This document shows positions 25,401 through 37,400 of a DNA stretch of 64,000 bases, in pieces. The position numbers were made by a program, and so were the translations under genes. Source of the stretch: Limnomonas spitsbergensis (Eukaryota; Chlorophyta; Chlorophyceae; Chlamydomonadales); the NCBI GenBank assembly GCA_037349105.1, contig JAYJMM010000080.1, forward strand, positions 496,001-560,000, read 5' to 3'. Positions within the stretch are counted from its first letter, which is position 1, and every line of letters begins with the position of its first letter. The notes under the pieces were generated by a model. The model did not search any database and was not told where the DNA came from. It saw only the letters and a program-made list of their open reading frames with translations.

Positions 25401-28400
25401 CGCCCATCGCCCAGTGCATCGCCCAGTTCATCGCCCATCGCCCAGTGCATCGCCTAGTTCATCGCCCATCGCCTAGTTCATCACCCATCCCCCAGTCCAT
25501 CGCCCATCCCCCAGTTCATCGCCCATCGCCCAGTTCATCGCCCATCCCCCAGTTCATCGCCCATCGCCCAGTGCATCGCCCATCGCCCAGTCCATCGCCC
25601 ATCGCCCAGTCCATCGCCCATCCCCCAGTTCATCGCCCATCGCCCAGTCCATCGCCCATCCCCCAGTTCATCGCCCATCGCCCAGTTCATCGCCCATCCC
25701 CCATTTCATCGCCCATCGCCCAGTTCATCGCCCATCGCCGGGTCCATCGCCCATCCCTCAGTTCATCGCCCATCGCCCAGTTCATCGCCCATCGCCCAGT
25801 TCATCGGCCATCGCCCATCCCCCAGTTCATTGCCCATCCCTCAGTTCATCGCCCATCGCCCAGTTCATCGCCCATCGCCCAGTGCATCGCCCATCGCCCA
25901 TCGCCCAGTTCATCACCCATCGCCCAGTTCATCGCCCATCCCCCAGTCCATCGCCCATCGCTCAGTTCATCGCCCATCGCTCAGTTCATCGCCCATCGCC
26001 CAGTCCATCGCCCATCGCCCAGTTCATCGCCCATCGCCCAGTGCATCGCCCAGTTCATCGCCCATCGCCTAGTTCATCACCCATCCCCCAGTTCATCGCC
26101 CATCCCTCAGTCCATCGCCCATCCCCCAGTTCATCGCCCATCCCCCAGTTCATCGCCCATCCCCCAGTTCATCGCCCATCGCCCAGTTCATCGCCCAATT
26201 CATCGCCCAGTCCATCGCCCATCCCTCAGTTCATCGCCCATCGCCCAGTTCATCGCCCATCGCCCAGTTCATCGCCCATCGCCCATCCCCCAGTTCATCG
26301 CCCATCCCTCAGTTCATCTCCCATCGCCCAGTTCATCGCCCATCGCCCAGTTCATCGCACACCGCCCATCGCCCAGTTCATCGCCCATCGCCCAGTTCAT
26401 CGCCCATCGCTCAGTTCATCGCCCATCGCCCAGTCCATCGCCCATCGCCCAGTTCATTGCCCATCGCCTAGTGCATCGCCCAGTTCATCGCCCATCCCCA
26501 GTCCATCGCCCATCGCCCAGTTTATCGCCCATCGCCCAGTGCATCGCCCAGTTCATCGCCCATCGCCCAGTGCATCGCCTAGTTCATCGCCCATCGCCTA
26601 GTTCATCACCCATCCCCCAGTCCATCGCCCATCCCCCAGTTCATCGCCCATCGCCCAGTTCATCGCCCATCCCCCAGTTCATCGCCCATCGCCCAGTGCA
26701 TCGCCCATCGCCCAGTCCATCGCCCATCGCCCAGTCCATCGCCCATCCCCCAGTTCATCGCCCATCGCCCAGTCCATCGCCCATCCCCCAGTTCATCGCC
26801 CATCGCCCAGTTCATCGCCCATCCCCCATTTCATCGCCCATCGCCCAGTTCATCGCCCATCGCCCAGTCCATCGCCCATCCCTCAGTTCATCGCCCATCG
26901 CCCAGTTCATCGCCCATCGCCCAGTTCATCGCCCATCGCCCATCCCCCAGTTCATCGCCCATCCCTCAGTTCATCTCCCATCGCCCAGTTCATCGCCCAT
27001 CGCCCAGTTCATCGCACATCGCCCATCGCCCAGTTCATCGCCCATCGCCCAGTTCATCGCCCATCGCTCAGTTCATCGCCCATCGCCCAGTCCATCGCCC
27101 ATCGCCCAGTTCATTGCCCATCGCCTAGTGCATCGCCCAGTTCATCGCCCATCCCCAGTCCATCGCCCATCGCCCAGTTTATCGCCCATCGCCCAGTGCA
27201 TCGCCCAGTTCATCGCCCATCGCCCAGTGCATCGCCTAGTTCATCGCCCATCGCCTAGTTCATCACCCATCCCCCAGTCTATCGCCCATCCCCCAGTTCA
27301 TCGCCCATCGCCCAGTTCATCGCCCATCCCCCAGTTCATCGCCCATCGCCCAGTGCATCGCCCATCGCCCAGTCCATCGCCCATCGCCCAGTCCATCGCC
27401 CATCCCCCAGTTCATCGCCCATCGCCCAGTCCATCGCCCATCCCCCAGTTCATCGCCCATCGCCCAGTTCATCGCCCATCCCCCATTTCATCGCCCATCG
27501 CCCAGTTCATCGCCCATCGCCGGGTCCATCGCCCATCCCTCAGTTCATCGCCCATCGCCCAGTTCATCGCCCATCGCCCAGTTCATCGGCCATCGCCCAT
27601 CCCCCAGTTCATTGCCCATCCCTCAGTTCATCGCCCATCGCCCAGTTCATCGCCCATCGCCCAGTGCATCGCCCATCGCCCATCGCCCAGTTCATCACCC
27701 ATCGCCCAGTTCATCGCCCATCCCCCAGTCCATCGCCCATCGCTCAGTTCATCGCCCATCGCTCAGTTCATCGCCCATCGCCCAGTCCATCGCCCATCGC
27801 CCAGTTCATCGCCCATCGCCCAGTGCATCGCCCAGTTCATCGCCCATCGCCTAGTTCATCACCCATCCCCCAGTCCATCGCCCATCCCCCAGTTCATCGC
27901 CCATCGCCCAGTTCATCGCCCATCCCCCAGTTCATCGCCCATCCCCCAGTTCATCGCCCATCGCCCAGTCCATCGCCCATCCCCCAGTTCATCGCCCATC
28001 GCTCACTTCATCGCCCATCGCTCAGTTCATCGCCCATCGCCCAGTTCATCGCCCGTCGCCCAGTTCATCGCCCATCCCTCAGTCCATCGCCCATCCCCCA
28101 GTTCATCGCCCATCCCCCAGTTCATCGCCCATCCCCCAGTTCATCGCCCATCGCCTAGTTCATCGCCCAGTTCATCGCCCAGTCCATCGCCCATCCCTCA
28201 GTTCATCGCCCATCGCCCAGTTCATCGCCCATCGCCCAGTTCATCGCCCATCGCCCATCCCCCAGTTCATCGCCCATCCCTCAGTTCATCGCCCATCGCC
28301 CAGTTCATCGCCCATCGCCCAGTTCATCGCCCATCGCCCATCGCCCAGTTCATCGCCCATCGCCCAGTTCATCGCCCATCGCTCAGTTCATCGCCCATCG

Positions 28401-31400
28401 CCCAGTCCATCGCCCATCGCCCAGTTCATTGCCCATCGCCTAGTGCATCGCCCAGTTCATCGCCCATCCCCAGTCCATCGCCCATCCCCCAGTCCATCGC
28501 CCATCGCCCAGTGCATCGCCCAGTTCATCGCCCATCGCCCAGTGCATCGCCTAGTTCATCGCCCATCGCCTAGTTCATCACCCATCCCCCAGTCCATCGC
28601 CCATCCCCCAGTTCATCGCCCATCGCCCAGTTCATCGCCCATCCCCCAGTTCATCGCCCATCGCCCAGTGCATCGCCCATCGCCCAGTCCATCGTCCATC
28701 GCCCAGTCCATCGCCCATCCCCCAGTTCATCGCCCATCGCCCAGTCCATCGCCCATCCCCCAGTTCATCGCCCATCGCCCAGTTCATCGCCCATCCCCCA
28801 TTTCATCGCCCATCGCCCAGTTCATCGCCCATCGCCCAGTCCATCGCCCATCCCTCAGTCCATCGCCCATCCCCCAGTTCATCGCCCATCGCCCAGTTCA
28901 TCGCCCATCCCCCATTTCATCGCCCATCGCCCAGTTCATCGCCCATCGCCGGGTCCATCGCCCATCCCTCAGTTCATCGCCCATCGCCCAGTTCATCGCC
29001 CATCGCCCAGTTCATCGGCCATCGCCCATCCCCCAGTTCATTGCCCATCCCTCAGTTCATCGCCCATCGCCCAGTTCATCGCCCATCGCCCAGTGCATCG
29101 CCCATCGCCCATCGCCCAGTTCATCACCCATCGCCCAGTTCATCGCCCATCCCCCAGTCCATCGCCCATCGCTCAGTTCATCGCCCATCGCTCAGTTCAT
29201 CGCCCATCGCCCAGTCCATCGCCCATCGCCCAGTTCATCGCCCATCGCCCAGTGCATCGCCCAGTTCATCGCCCATCGCCTAGTTCATCACCCATCCCCC
29301 AGTTCATCGCCCATCCCTCAGTCCATCGCCCATCCCCCAGTTCATCGCCCATCCCCCAGTTCATCGCCCATCCCCCAGTTCATCGCCCATCGCCCAGTTC
29401 ATCGCCCAATTCATCGCCCAGTCCATCGCCCATCCCTCAGTTCATCGCCCATCGCCCAGTTCATCGCCCATCGCCCAGTTCATCGCCCATCGCCCATCCC
29501 CCAGTTCATCGCCCATCCCTCAGTTCATCTCCCATCGCCCAGTTCATCGCCCATCGCCCAGTTCATCGCACATCGCCCATCGCCCAGTTCATCGCCCATC
29601 GCCCAGTTCATCGCCCATCGCTCAGTTCATCGCCCATCGCCCAGTCCATCGCCCATCGCCCAGTTCATTGCCCATCGCCTAGTGCATCGCCCAGTTCATC
29701 GCCCATCCCCAGTCCATCGCCCATCGCCCAGTTTATCGCCCATCGCCCAGTGCATCGCCCAGTTCATCGCCCATCGCCCAGTGCATCGCCTAGTTCATCG
29801 CCCATCGCCTAGTTCATCACCCATCCCCCAGTCCATCGCCCATCCCCCAGTTCATCGCCCATCGCCCAGTTCATCGCCCATCCCCCAGTTCATCGCCCAT
29901 CGCCCAGTGCATCGCCCATCGCCCAGTCCATCGCCCATCGCCCAGTCCATCGCCCATCCCCCAGTTCATCGCCCATCGCCCAGTCCATCGCCCATCCCCC
30001 AGTTCATCGCCCATCGCCCAGTTCATCGCCCATCCCCCATTTCATCGCCCATCGCCCAGTTCATCGCCCATCGCCCAGTCCATCGCCCATCCCTCAGTTC
30101 ATCGCCCATCGCCCAGTTCATCGCCCATCGCCCAGTTCATCGCCCATCGCCCATCCCCCAGTTCATCGCCCATCCCTCAGTTCATCTCCCATCGCCCAGT
30201 TCATCGCCCATCGCCCAGTTCATCGCACATCGCCCATCGCCCAGTTCATCGCCCATCGCCCAGTTCATCGCCCATCGCTCAGTTCATCGCCCATCGCCCA
30301 GTCCATCGCCCATCGCCCAGTTCATTGCCCATCGCCTAGTGCATCGCCCAGTTCATCGCCCATCCCCAGTCCATCGCCCATCGCCCAGTTTATCGCCCAT
30401 CGCCCAGTGCATCGCCCAGTTCATCGCCCATCGCCCAGTGCATCGCCTAGTTCATCGCCCATCGCCTAGTTCATCACCCATCCCCCAGTCTATCGCCCAT
30501 CCCCCAGTTCATCGCCCATCGCCCAGTTCATCGCCCATCCCCCAGTTCATCGCCCATCGCCCAGTGCATCGCCCATCGCCCAGTCCATCGCCCATCGCCC
30601 AGTCCATCGCCCATCCCCCAGTTCATCGCCCATCGCCCAGTCCATCGCCCATCCCCCAGTTCATCGCCCATCGCCCAGTTCATCGCCCATCCCCCATTTC
30701 ATCGCCCATCGCCCAGTTCATCGCCCATCGCCGGGTCCATCGCCCATCCCTCAGTTCATCGCCCATCGCCCAGTTCATCGCCCATCGCCCAGTTCATCGG
30801 CCATCGCCCATCCCCCAGTTCATTGCCCATCCCTCAGTTCATCGCCCATCGCCCAGTTCATCGCCCATCGCCCAGTGCATCGCCCATCGCCCATCGCCCA
30901 GTTCATCACCCATCGCCCAGTTCATCGCCCATCCCCCAGTCCATCGCCCATCGCTCAGTTCATCGCCCATCGCTCAGTTCATCGCCCATCGCCCAGTCCA
31001 TCGCCCATCGCCCAGTTCATCGCCCATCGCCCAGTGCATCGCCCAGTTCATCGCCCATCGCCTAGTTCATCACCCATCCCCCAGTCCATCGCCCATCCCC
31101 CAGTTCATCGCCCATCGCCCAGTTCATCGCCCATCCCCCAGTTCATCGCCCATCCCCCAGTTCATCGCCCATCGCCCAGTCCATCGCCCATCCCCCAGTT
31201 CATCGCCCATCGCTCACTTCATCGCCCATCGCTCAGTTCATCGCCCATCGCCCAGTTCATCGCCCGTCGCCCAGTTCATCGCCCATCCCTCAGTCCATCG
31301 CCCATCCCCCAGTTCATCGCCCATCCCCCAGTTCATCGCCCATCCCCCAGTTCATCGCCCATCGCCTAGTTCATCGCCCAGTTCATCGCCCAGTCCATCG

Positions 31401-34400
31401 CCCATCCCTCAGTTCATCGCCCATCGCCCAGTTCATCGCCCATCGCCCAGTTCATCGCCCATCGCCCATCCCCCAGTTCATCGCCCATCCCTCAGTTCAT
31501 CGCCCATCGCCCAGTTCATCGCCCATCGCCCAGTTCATCGCCCATCGCCCATCGCCCAGTTCATCGCCCATCGCCCAGTTCATCGCCCATCGCTCAGTTC
31601 ATCGCCCATCGCCCAGTCCATCGCCCATCGCCCAGTTCATTGCCCATCGCCTAGTGCATCGCCCAGTTCATCGCCCATCCCCAGTCCATCGCCCATCCCC
31701 CAGTCCATCGCCCATCGCCCAGTGCATCGCCCAGTTCATCGCCCATCGCCCAGTGCATCGCCTAGTTCATCGCCCATCGCCTAGTTCATCACCCATCCCC
31801 CAGTCCATCGCCCATCCCCCAGTTCATCGCCCATCGCCCAGTTCATCGCCCATCCCCCAGTTCATCGCCCATCGCCCAGTGCATCGCCCATCGCCCAGTC
31901 CATCGTCCATCGCCCAGTCCATCGCCCATCCCCCAGTTCATCGCCCATCGCCCAGTCCATCGCCCATCCCCCAGTTCATCGCCCATCGCCCAGTTCATCG
32001 CCCATCCCCCATTTCATCGCCCATCGCCCAGTTCATCGCCCATCGCCCAGTCCATCGCCCATCCCTCAGTTCATCGCCCATCGCCCAGTTCATCGCCCAT
32101 CGCCCAGTTCATCGGCCATCGCCCATCCCCCAGTTCATTGCCCATCCCTCAGTTCATCGCCCATCGCCCAGTTCATCGCCCATCGCCCAGTGCATCACCC
32201 ATCGCCCATCGCCCAGTTCATCGCCCATCGCCCAGTTCATCGCCCATCCCCCAGTCCATCGCCCATCGCTCAGTTCATCGCCCATCGCTCAGTTCATCGC
32301 CCATCGCCCAGTCCATCGCCCATCGCCCAGTTCATCGCCCATCGCCCAGTGCATCGCCCAGTTCATCGCCCATCGCCCAGTCCATCGCCCATCCCCCAGT
32401 CCATCGCCCATCGCCCAGTGCATCGCCCAGTTCATCGCCCATCGCCCAGTGCATCGCCCAGTTCATCGCCCATCGCCCAGTTCATCGCCCATCCCCCAGT
32501 CCATCGCCCATCGCCCAGTTCATCGCCCATCGCCCAGTCCATCGCCCATACCCCAGTCCATCGCCCAGTCCATCGCCCATCCCCCAGTCCATCGCCCAGT
32601 CCATCGCCCATACCCCAGTCCATCGCCCATCCCCCAGTCCATCGCCCAGTCCATCGCCCATCGCCCAGTCCATCGCCCATACCCCAGTCCATCGCCCATC
32701 CCCCAGTCCATCGCCCAGTCCATCGCCCATACCCCAGTCCATCGCCCAGTCCATCGCTCATTCCATCGCTTATAGATCGCCCAGTCCATCGCCCGTCGCC
32801 CAGTTCATCGCCCATACCATCGCGCAGTCCATTGTCCTGTTCATCGCCCAGTTCATCGCCTTACAAAACACTTTTCACACCATGTCCATTCCTATGATCA
32901 TTGGCTGATGCTGCTTGAAGTACCAGGTCTTGCACGACCCGTATCACGTATGCCATACTTAGAAGACGGTGTTCATCCCTATGCTCATCACCTGCTGCCG
33001 CTTGCAGAACCAGGTCTAGCGCCACACTCCTGAAGGGCGGGCGCTCATTGATGAGGGAGCGAGCTGTGACGAGCGCCTGAGTGGCCCACTCACCACCGCT
33101 TCGGATCATGTTCTAAAAACAGAGTAGAGGCACCAGCAGCAGCAGGTGAGGCATATGCAGCAGAAGAAAAATGGAGAAAGGTTGCAGGAGTGGCAGAAGT
33201 AATAGTGGCAGCAGCAGCACACAGGAAACGAGTACCAGATAGAGGTGGCAACAGCAGCAGGGACAGCAGCAGTTGCAGTAGCAATTGTAGTAGCTGAGGC
33301 ATTAACAGTAGAGGCGTTATCAGTAGTAAAATAATTGGCCAGCAGTAGCACGAGCATGGAGCAGGAGTGAGCATGAGTGACAGGGGCAGGCAAGCAGTAG
33401 ATCCTACAGCAGGCACAGAAGCAGCAACATCAGCAACAGGAAAGGCAGAATCAGCAGCAACAGAAGCATCTGTGTTGTGCCTAAGGAGGGCGGGGGTGGT
33501 TGAAACAGCAGCAGTGTTACAGCAGCAACATCAACAGCAGAAGATGCAACAGCAACGGCAGCAACAGTAGCAGCAGCAACGATAGCACTGGCAACAGGAG
33601 ACCAGGTTCAGCCATGCAGGTGTAGATGATCAGCGTCGATGCCATCGTGCGTGCATGGCCATGAGGACATGCATGTCGATGTGAATATGCGTGTCAATGC
33701 GTTGTTCTCACAGGCTTGTCTGCCATAGTGGCTGGCAGGGCGAGGCAGGGTGCCTGCAGCAACAGGGCGTGGACCCAATGTGCATGCACTGCCCCCGTCA
33801 CCTCCCTCGTAATGCGTATGTTGATGTGCATGCCAGTGCATGTGCTGAGTGTATTTCTCACCTGCATAAATGTCGCAGTGGCTGGCAGGGTGAGGCAGGG
33901 GGCCTGTAGCAGCAGGGCATGGACCCCTTGCCGCAGCCCAAGCTCCCTGAAGAGGAGGGGGGGGGGGGGGGGGAGACAGAGCACAGAGGTGAGGGGGGGG
34001 GGGGGGCAGGTGCCTGCAGGAGCAGGCCGTGGACACCTCGCCACTGACAAAGTTCCTTGTGGAGCGCGAGGATTCAGGGTATAGGGTTTAGGGAGTGAGG
34101 AGGGAGGTTGTAAGCTTTACAGAGTAAGGGTGTGGGGTTTCGGGAGTAATTGAGGGGGCAGGCACAGTGTGGTAAGGAGCCCTGTACCCCTAACCCTGAA
34201 CATACACAAAGACATGAGTAATATGACCTAGGAAGCCAATCCGCCCTCAACAGGGACAGACAGAGGCAGAGACAGACAACCCACACAAACATGCCATATT
34301 TTCAAACTGCCTTCCCTGGTGCAAAATAATTATTGCAAAATCGATTGACACTCACGAATTCCAACTGGAAACCGACGCCGACGGTCGCGTCTCTTTCACC

Positions 34401-37400
34401 TCCAAACAGCGTCAATTATGAGGAAAGGTGAAGCACATGTACTGCAAGCACATTCACATACACATACGCCCCCACCCCCACCCACCCAATCGCCCAAGCC
34501 TACCAAAGTTTTTCTAGCAGCGTCAGCAACGTCTGCTCATAAGGCGTCCCACTGAGCGCAGTGCACGGCAGTGGATCAGGCGCGGCTGCAGTCCACGTCC
34601 CGCCCGCCTTGGCCGCGGCTGCCGCATCCTTGCAATCCTCTCCCAAGGGAAGCAGGCCGGACGCGGACTCTATTCTCTCACTCGTTGTGGGCTTGATGTC
34701 CTGATAGGAGGTTTGGGGTTTTGAGAGATAAGGGTAAAAGGGGCAGGATGAAGGCGGGTCTGTCGTGGACGCCATGCTTTTTGCTGCTGGGGAGGGGGTA
34801 TGTTCTGAAAGGATGCTGGGGTGGCTGATTTGGGGTAGAGGGTTCAAAGAATAGGTTGAGGGGGGTTGTGACGAAGTGACATGACACTTAAACCCTCAGG
34901 ATCACGTCCCCCCCTCCACTCACCCCGCCCAACCTGAACCCTATCCCTCTCCACCACCGACCCCAGACCCTAGATCAAACACATGCACATACCCCAGCCT
35001 CCGAAACCATAAACCCTCATCCATTCAGCCCTCTTCCACCCAGAAGGTGGTGGGACCCCCCCTTGCCCCCCTCCTTCGTCTCCATCCGCATCCATCGCGG
35101 CTTCTTACCGAGGCCTGACACCCTGAACCACCAACACAGCCGTCAGCCACCCGCCCCAGCCTTGTGATGTCACCCCCCTCACCCACCAAGCCACCACCTT
35201 GTGATGTCAATCCCTTTGCCAACTATCTTGCCCACAATGCTCCCCCACCCCCTCGCCCGCCTCCTTGCCCACTGGGCCCCCCTTCTCCCTCAGCCCGCCA
35301 TAACCAAAGACCCCAAACCCAAAGCAGGTCCCAGCACCCACCCCACCCTCAACCATCCAGTCACCCCCACCAGCACCATGATGTCCCCCCACCCCCCCAA
35401 CGTCCACCTCCTTGCACATCAACATGCATCGTGGCGCCCCACCCAGGCGTGAGACCACTAATCTTTACACCCCCCTCCAGCCCCTCCCCTGGTGGTGCCT
35501 CCCCCCTTGCCTCCCCCCTAGCCCATTGGCGGCCCATCATTGCAGCCTCTACTGCCTCGGCATCCAGCTGTTCAAAGCGGAGGACAGAACGTCCTCCCCG
35601 AAAACGGGAGTTTTTTGCAGTGAAATGCCTCAGAACCTTTTCCATAATACGGGAAGTGCGTTCAGTTTGGCCGCTAGTCTGAGGATGGAAAGCACAAGAC
35701 GTAGCCAGGGGCTGAATGCCCAGGCGATGCCCCTCGCACCTGCCCCGCGCCGCCTGCATCCCCCCATTCCACCCTTCACCCACCCCTTCATTCACCCTCC
35801 CCCTCTCACACCTCCTTGTCTGCATCAACATCCATCGCTGCAGCACCTGCCCCGGCGCTCCCAATACTTGACGCCTCTGGACCGCCCTGCACCGCCTGAT
35901 GCCCCCGCTCAACAGCAGCCTCCGCGCACTGCTCCACAAACAGCGCATCCAACCAGCGGGTGGCCATCTGCACGCCCCGCTGCCCGTCCTGCAGGCAGGC
36001 GGTATGGTCAAACAATGTCACGGCAGTCACACCAATCACACAAACAGCGCATCCAGCCAGCGTGTGGCCATCTGCACGCCCCGCTGCCCGTCCTGCAGGC
36101 AGGCGGTATGGTCAAACAATGTCACGACAGTCACACCAAATCACACAAACAGCGCATCTAACCAGCGAGTGGCCATTTGCACGCCCCCCTGCCCGTCCTG
36201 CAAGCCAGCAGAACAGCCACACTACGTCACAATCACACACAGCAGCAGTGACAGTCACACACACAAGCTCTCCGGAAGGAACACTTCATGCACGGACACA
36301 CACATTAAGAGACTTGAGGATATCCCCCCCTCCACGCTCAATCCACTCCATGGGCACATGCCCACCCCTCCCTTTCCTCCCCCTCTTCTGAAATGCCCAC
36401 GCCTCCAGCACATAGTCCCACCCTCTGCCCCCCTGCACCGCCCACCCCTCTAGTCCCCCCCCCTCTCAACGTCCGCTCCTCTAGCACATAGTCCTTCCCT
36501 CTCCCCCCCTGCACCGCCCACCCCTCTAGTCCCCCCCCCCCTCAACGTCCGCTCCTCTAGCACATAGTCCTTACCTCTCCCCCCCTGCACCGCCCTCCCC
36601 TCTAGTCCCACCCCCCCTCACCGTCCACTCCTCTAGCACATAGTCCTTCCCTCTGCCCCCCTGCACCGCCCACCCCTCTAGTCCCCTCCCCCCTCAACGT
36701 CCACTCCTCTAGCACATAGTCCTTCCCTCTGCCCCCCTGGACCGCCCTCCCCTCTAGTCCCACCCCCCTCAACGTCCGCTCCTCTAGCACATAGTCCTTA
36801 CCTCTCCCCCCCTGGACCGCCCTCCCCTCTAGTCCCACCCCCCTCACCGTCCACTCCTCTAGCACATAGTCCTTCCCTCTGCCCCCCTGCACCGCCCACC
36901 CCTCTAGTCCCCTCCCCCCTCAACGTCCACTCCTCTAGCACATAGTCCTTCCCTCTGCCCCCCTGGACCGCCCTCCCCTCTAGTCCCACCCCCCTCAACG
37001 TCCGCTCCTCTAGCACATAGTCCTTACCTCTCCCCCCCTGGACCGCCCTCCCCTCTAGTCCCACCCCCCTCAACGTCCGCTCCTCTAGCACATAGTCCTT
37101 ACCTCTCCCCCCCTGGACCGCCCTCCCCTCTAGTCCCACCCCCCTCAACGTCCGCTCCTCTAGCACATAGTCCTTACCTCTCCCCCCCTGGACCGCCCTC
37201 CCCTCTAGTCCCACCCCTTCTCAACGTCCACTCCTCTAGCACATAGTCCTTCCCTCTCCCCCCCTGCACCGCCCTCCCCTCTAGTCCCCCCCCCCCTCAA
37301 CGTCCGCTCCTCTAGCACATAGTCCTTCCCTCTCCCCCCCTGCACCGCCCACCCCTCTAGTCCCCCCCCCCCCTCAACGTCCACTCCTCTAGCACATAGT

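Larger units (their letters stand above)
14376..32862 (-). repeat. 18.5-kb, 19-bp minisatellite filling symplekin intron 14
   Basis: The consensus plus-strand unit is CCCAGTTCATCGCCCATCG (19 bp). It is built from a 12-mer CAGTNCATCGCC (N = T, G or C) and a 7-mer CATCGCC or CATCCCC; 12+7 predominates, with 12+12+7 blocks interspersed. There are roughly 900-1,000 units. Because 19 is not a multiple of three and the unit lacks stops in every forward register, phantom frames of up to 1,763 codons arise, reading 19-aa repeats such as SPIAQFIAHRPVHRPSPSS. The sense strand of the gene is the other one (GGCGATGGGCGATGAACTG). Splice phases of exons 14 and 15 fit across it, so it is intronic. Confidence 0.97.

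Noticed and set aside
14376..32862. CRISPR array
   Set aside because: Units are contiguous with no unique spacers, no cas genes, and the setting is a eukaryotic intron.
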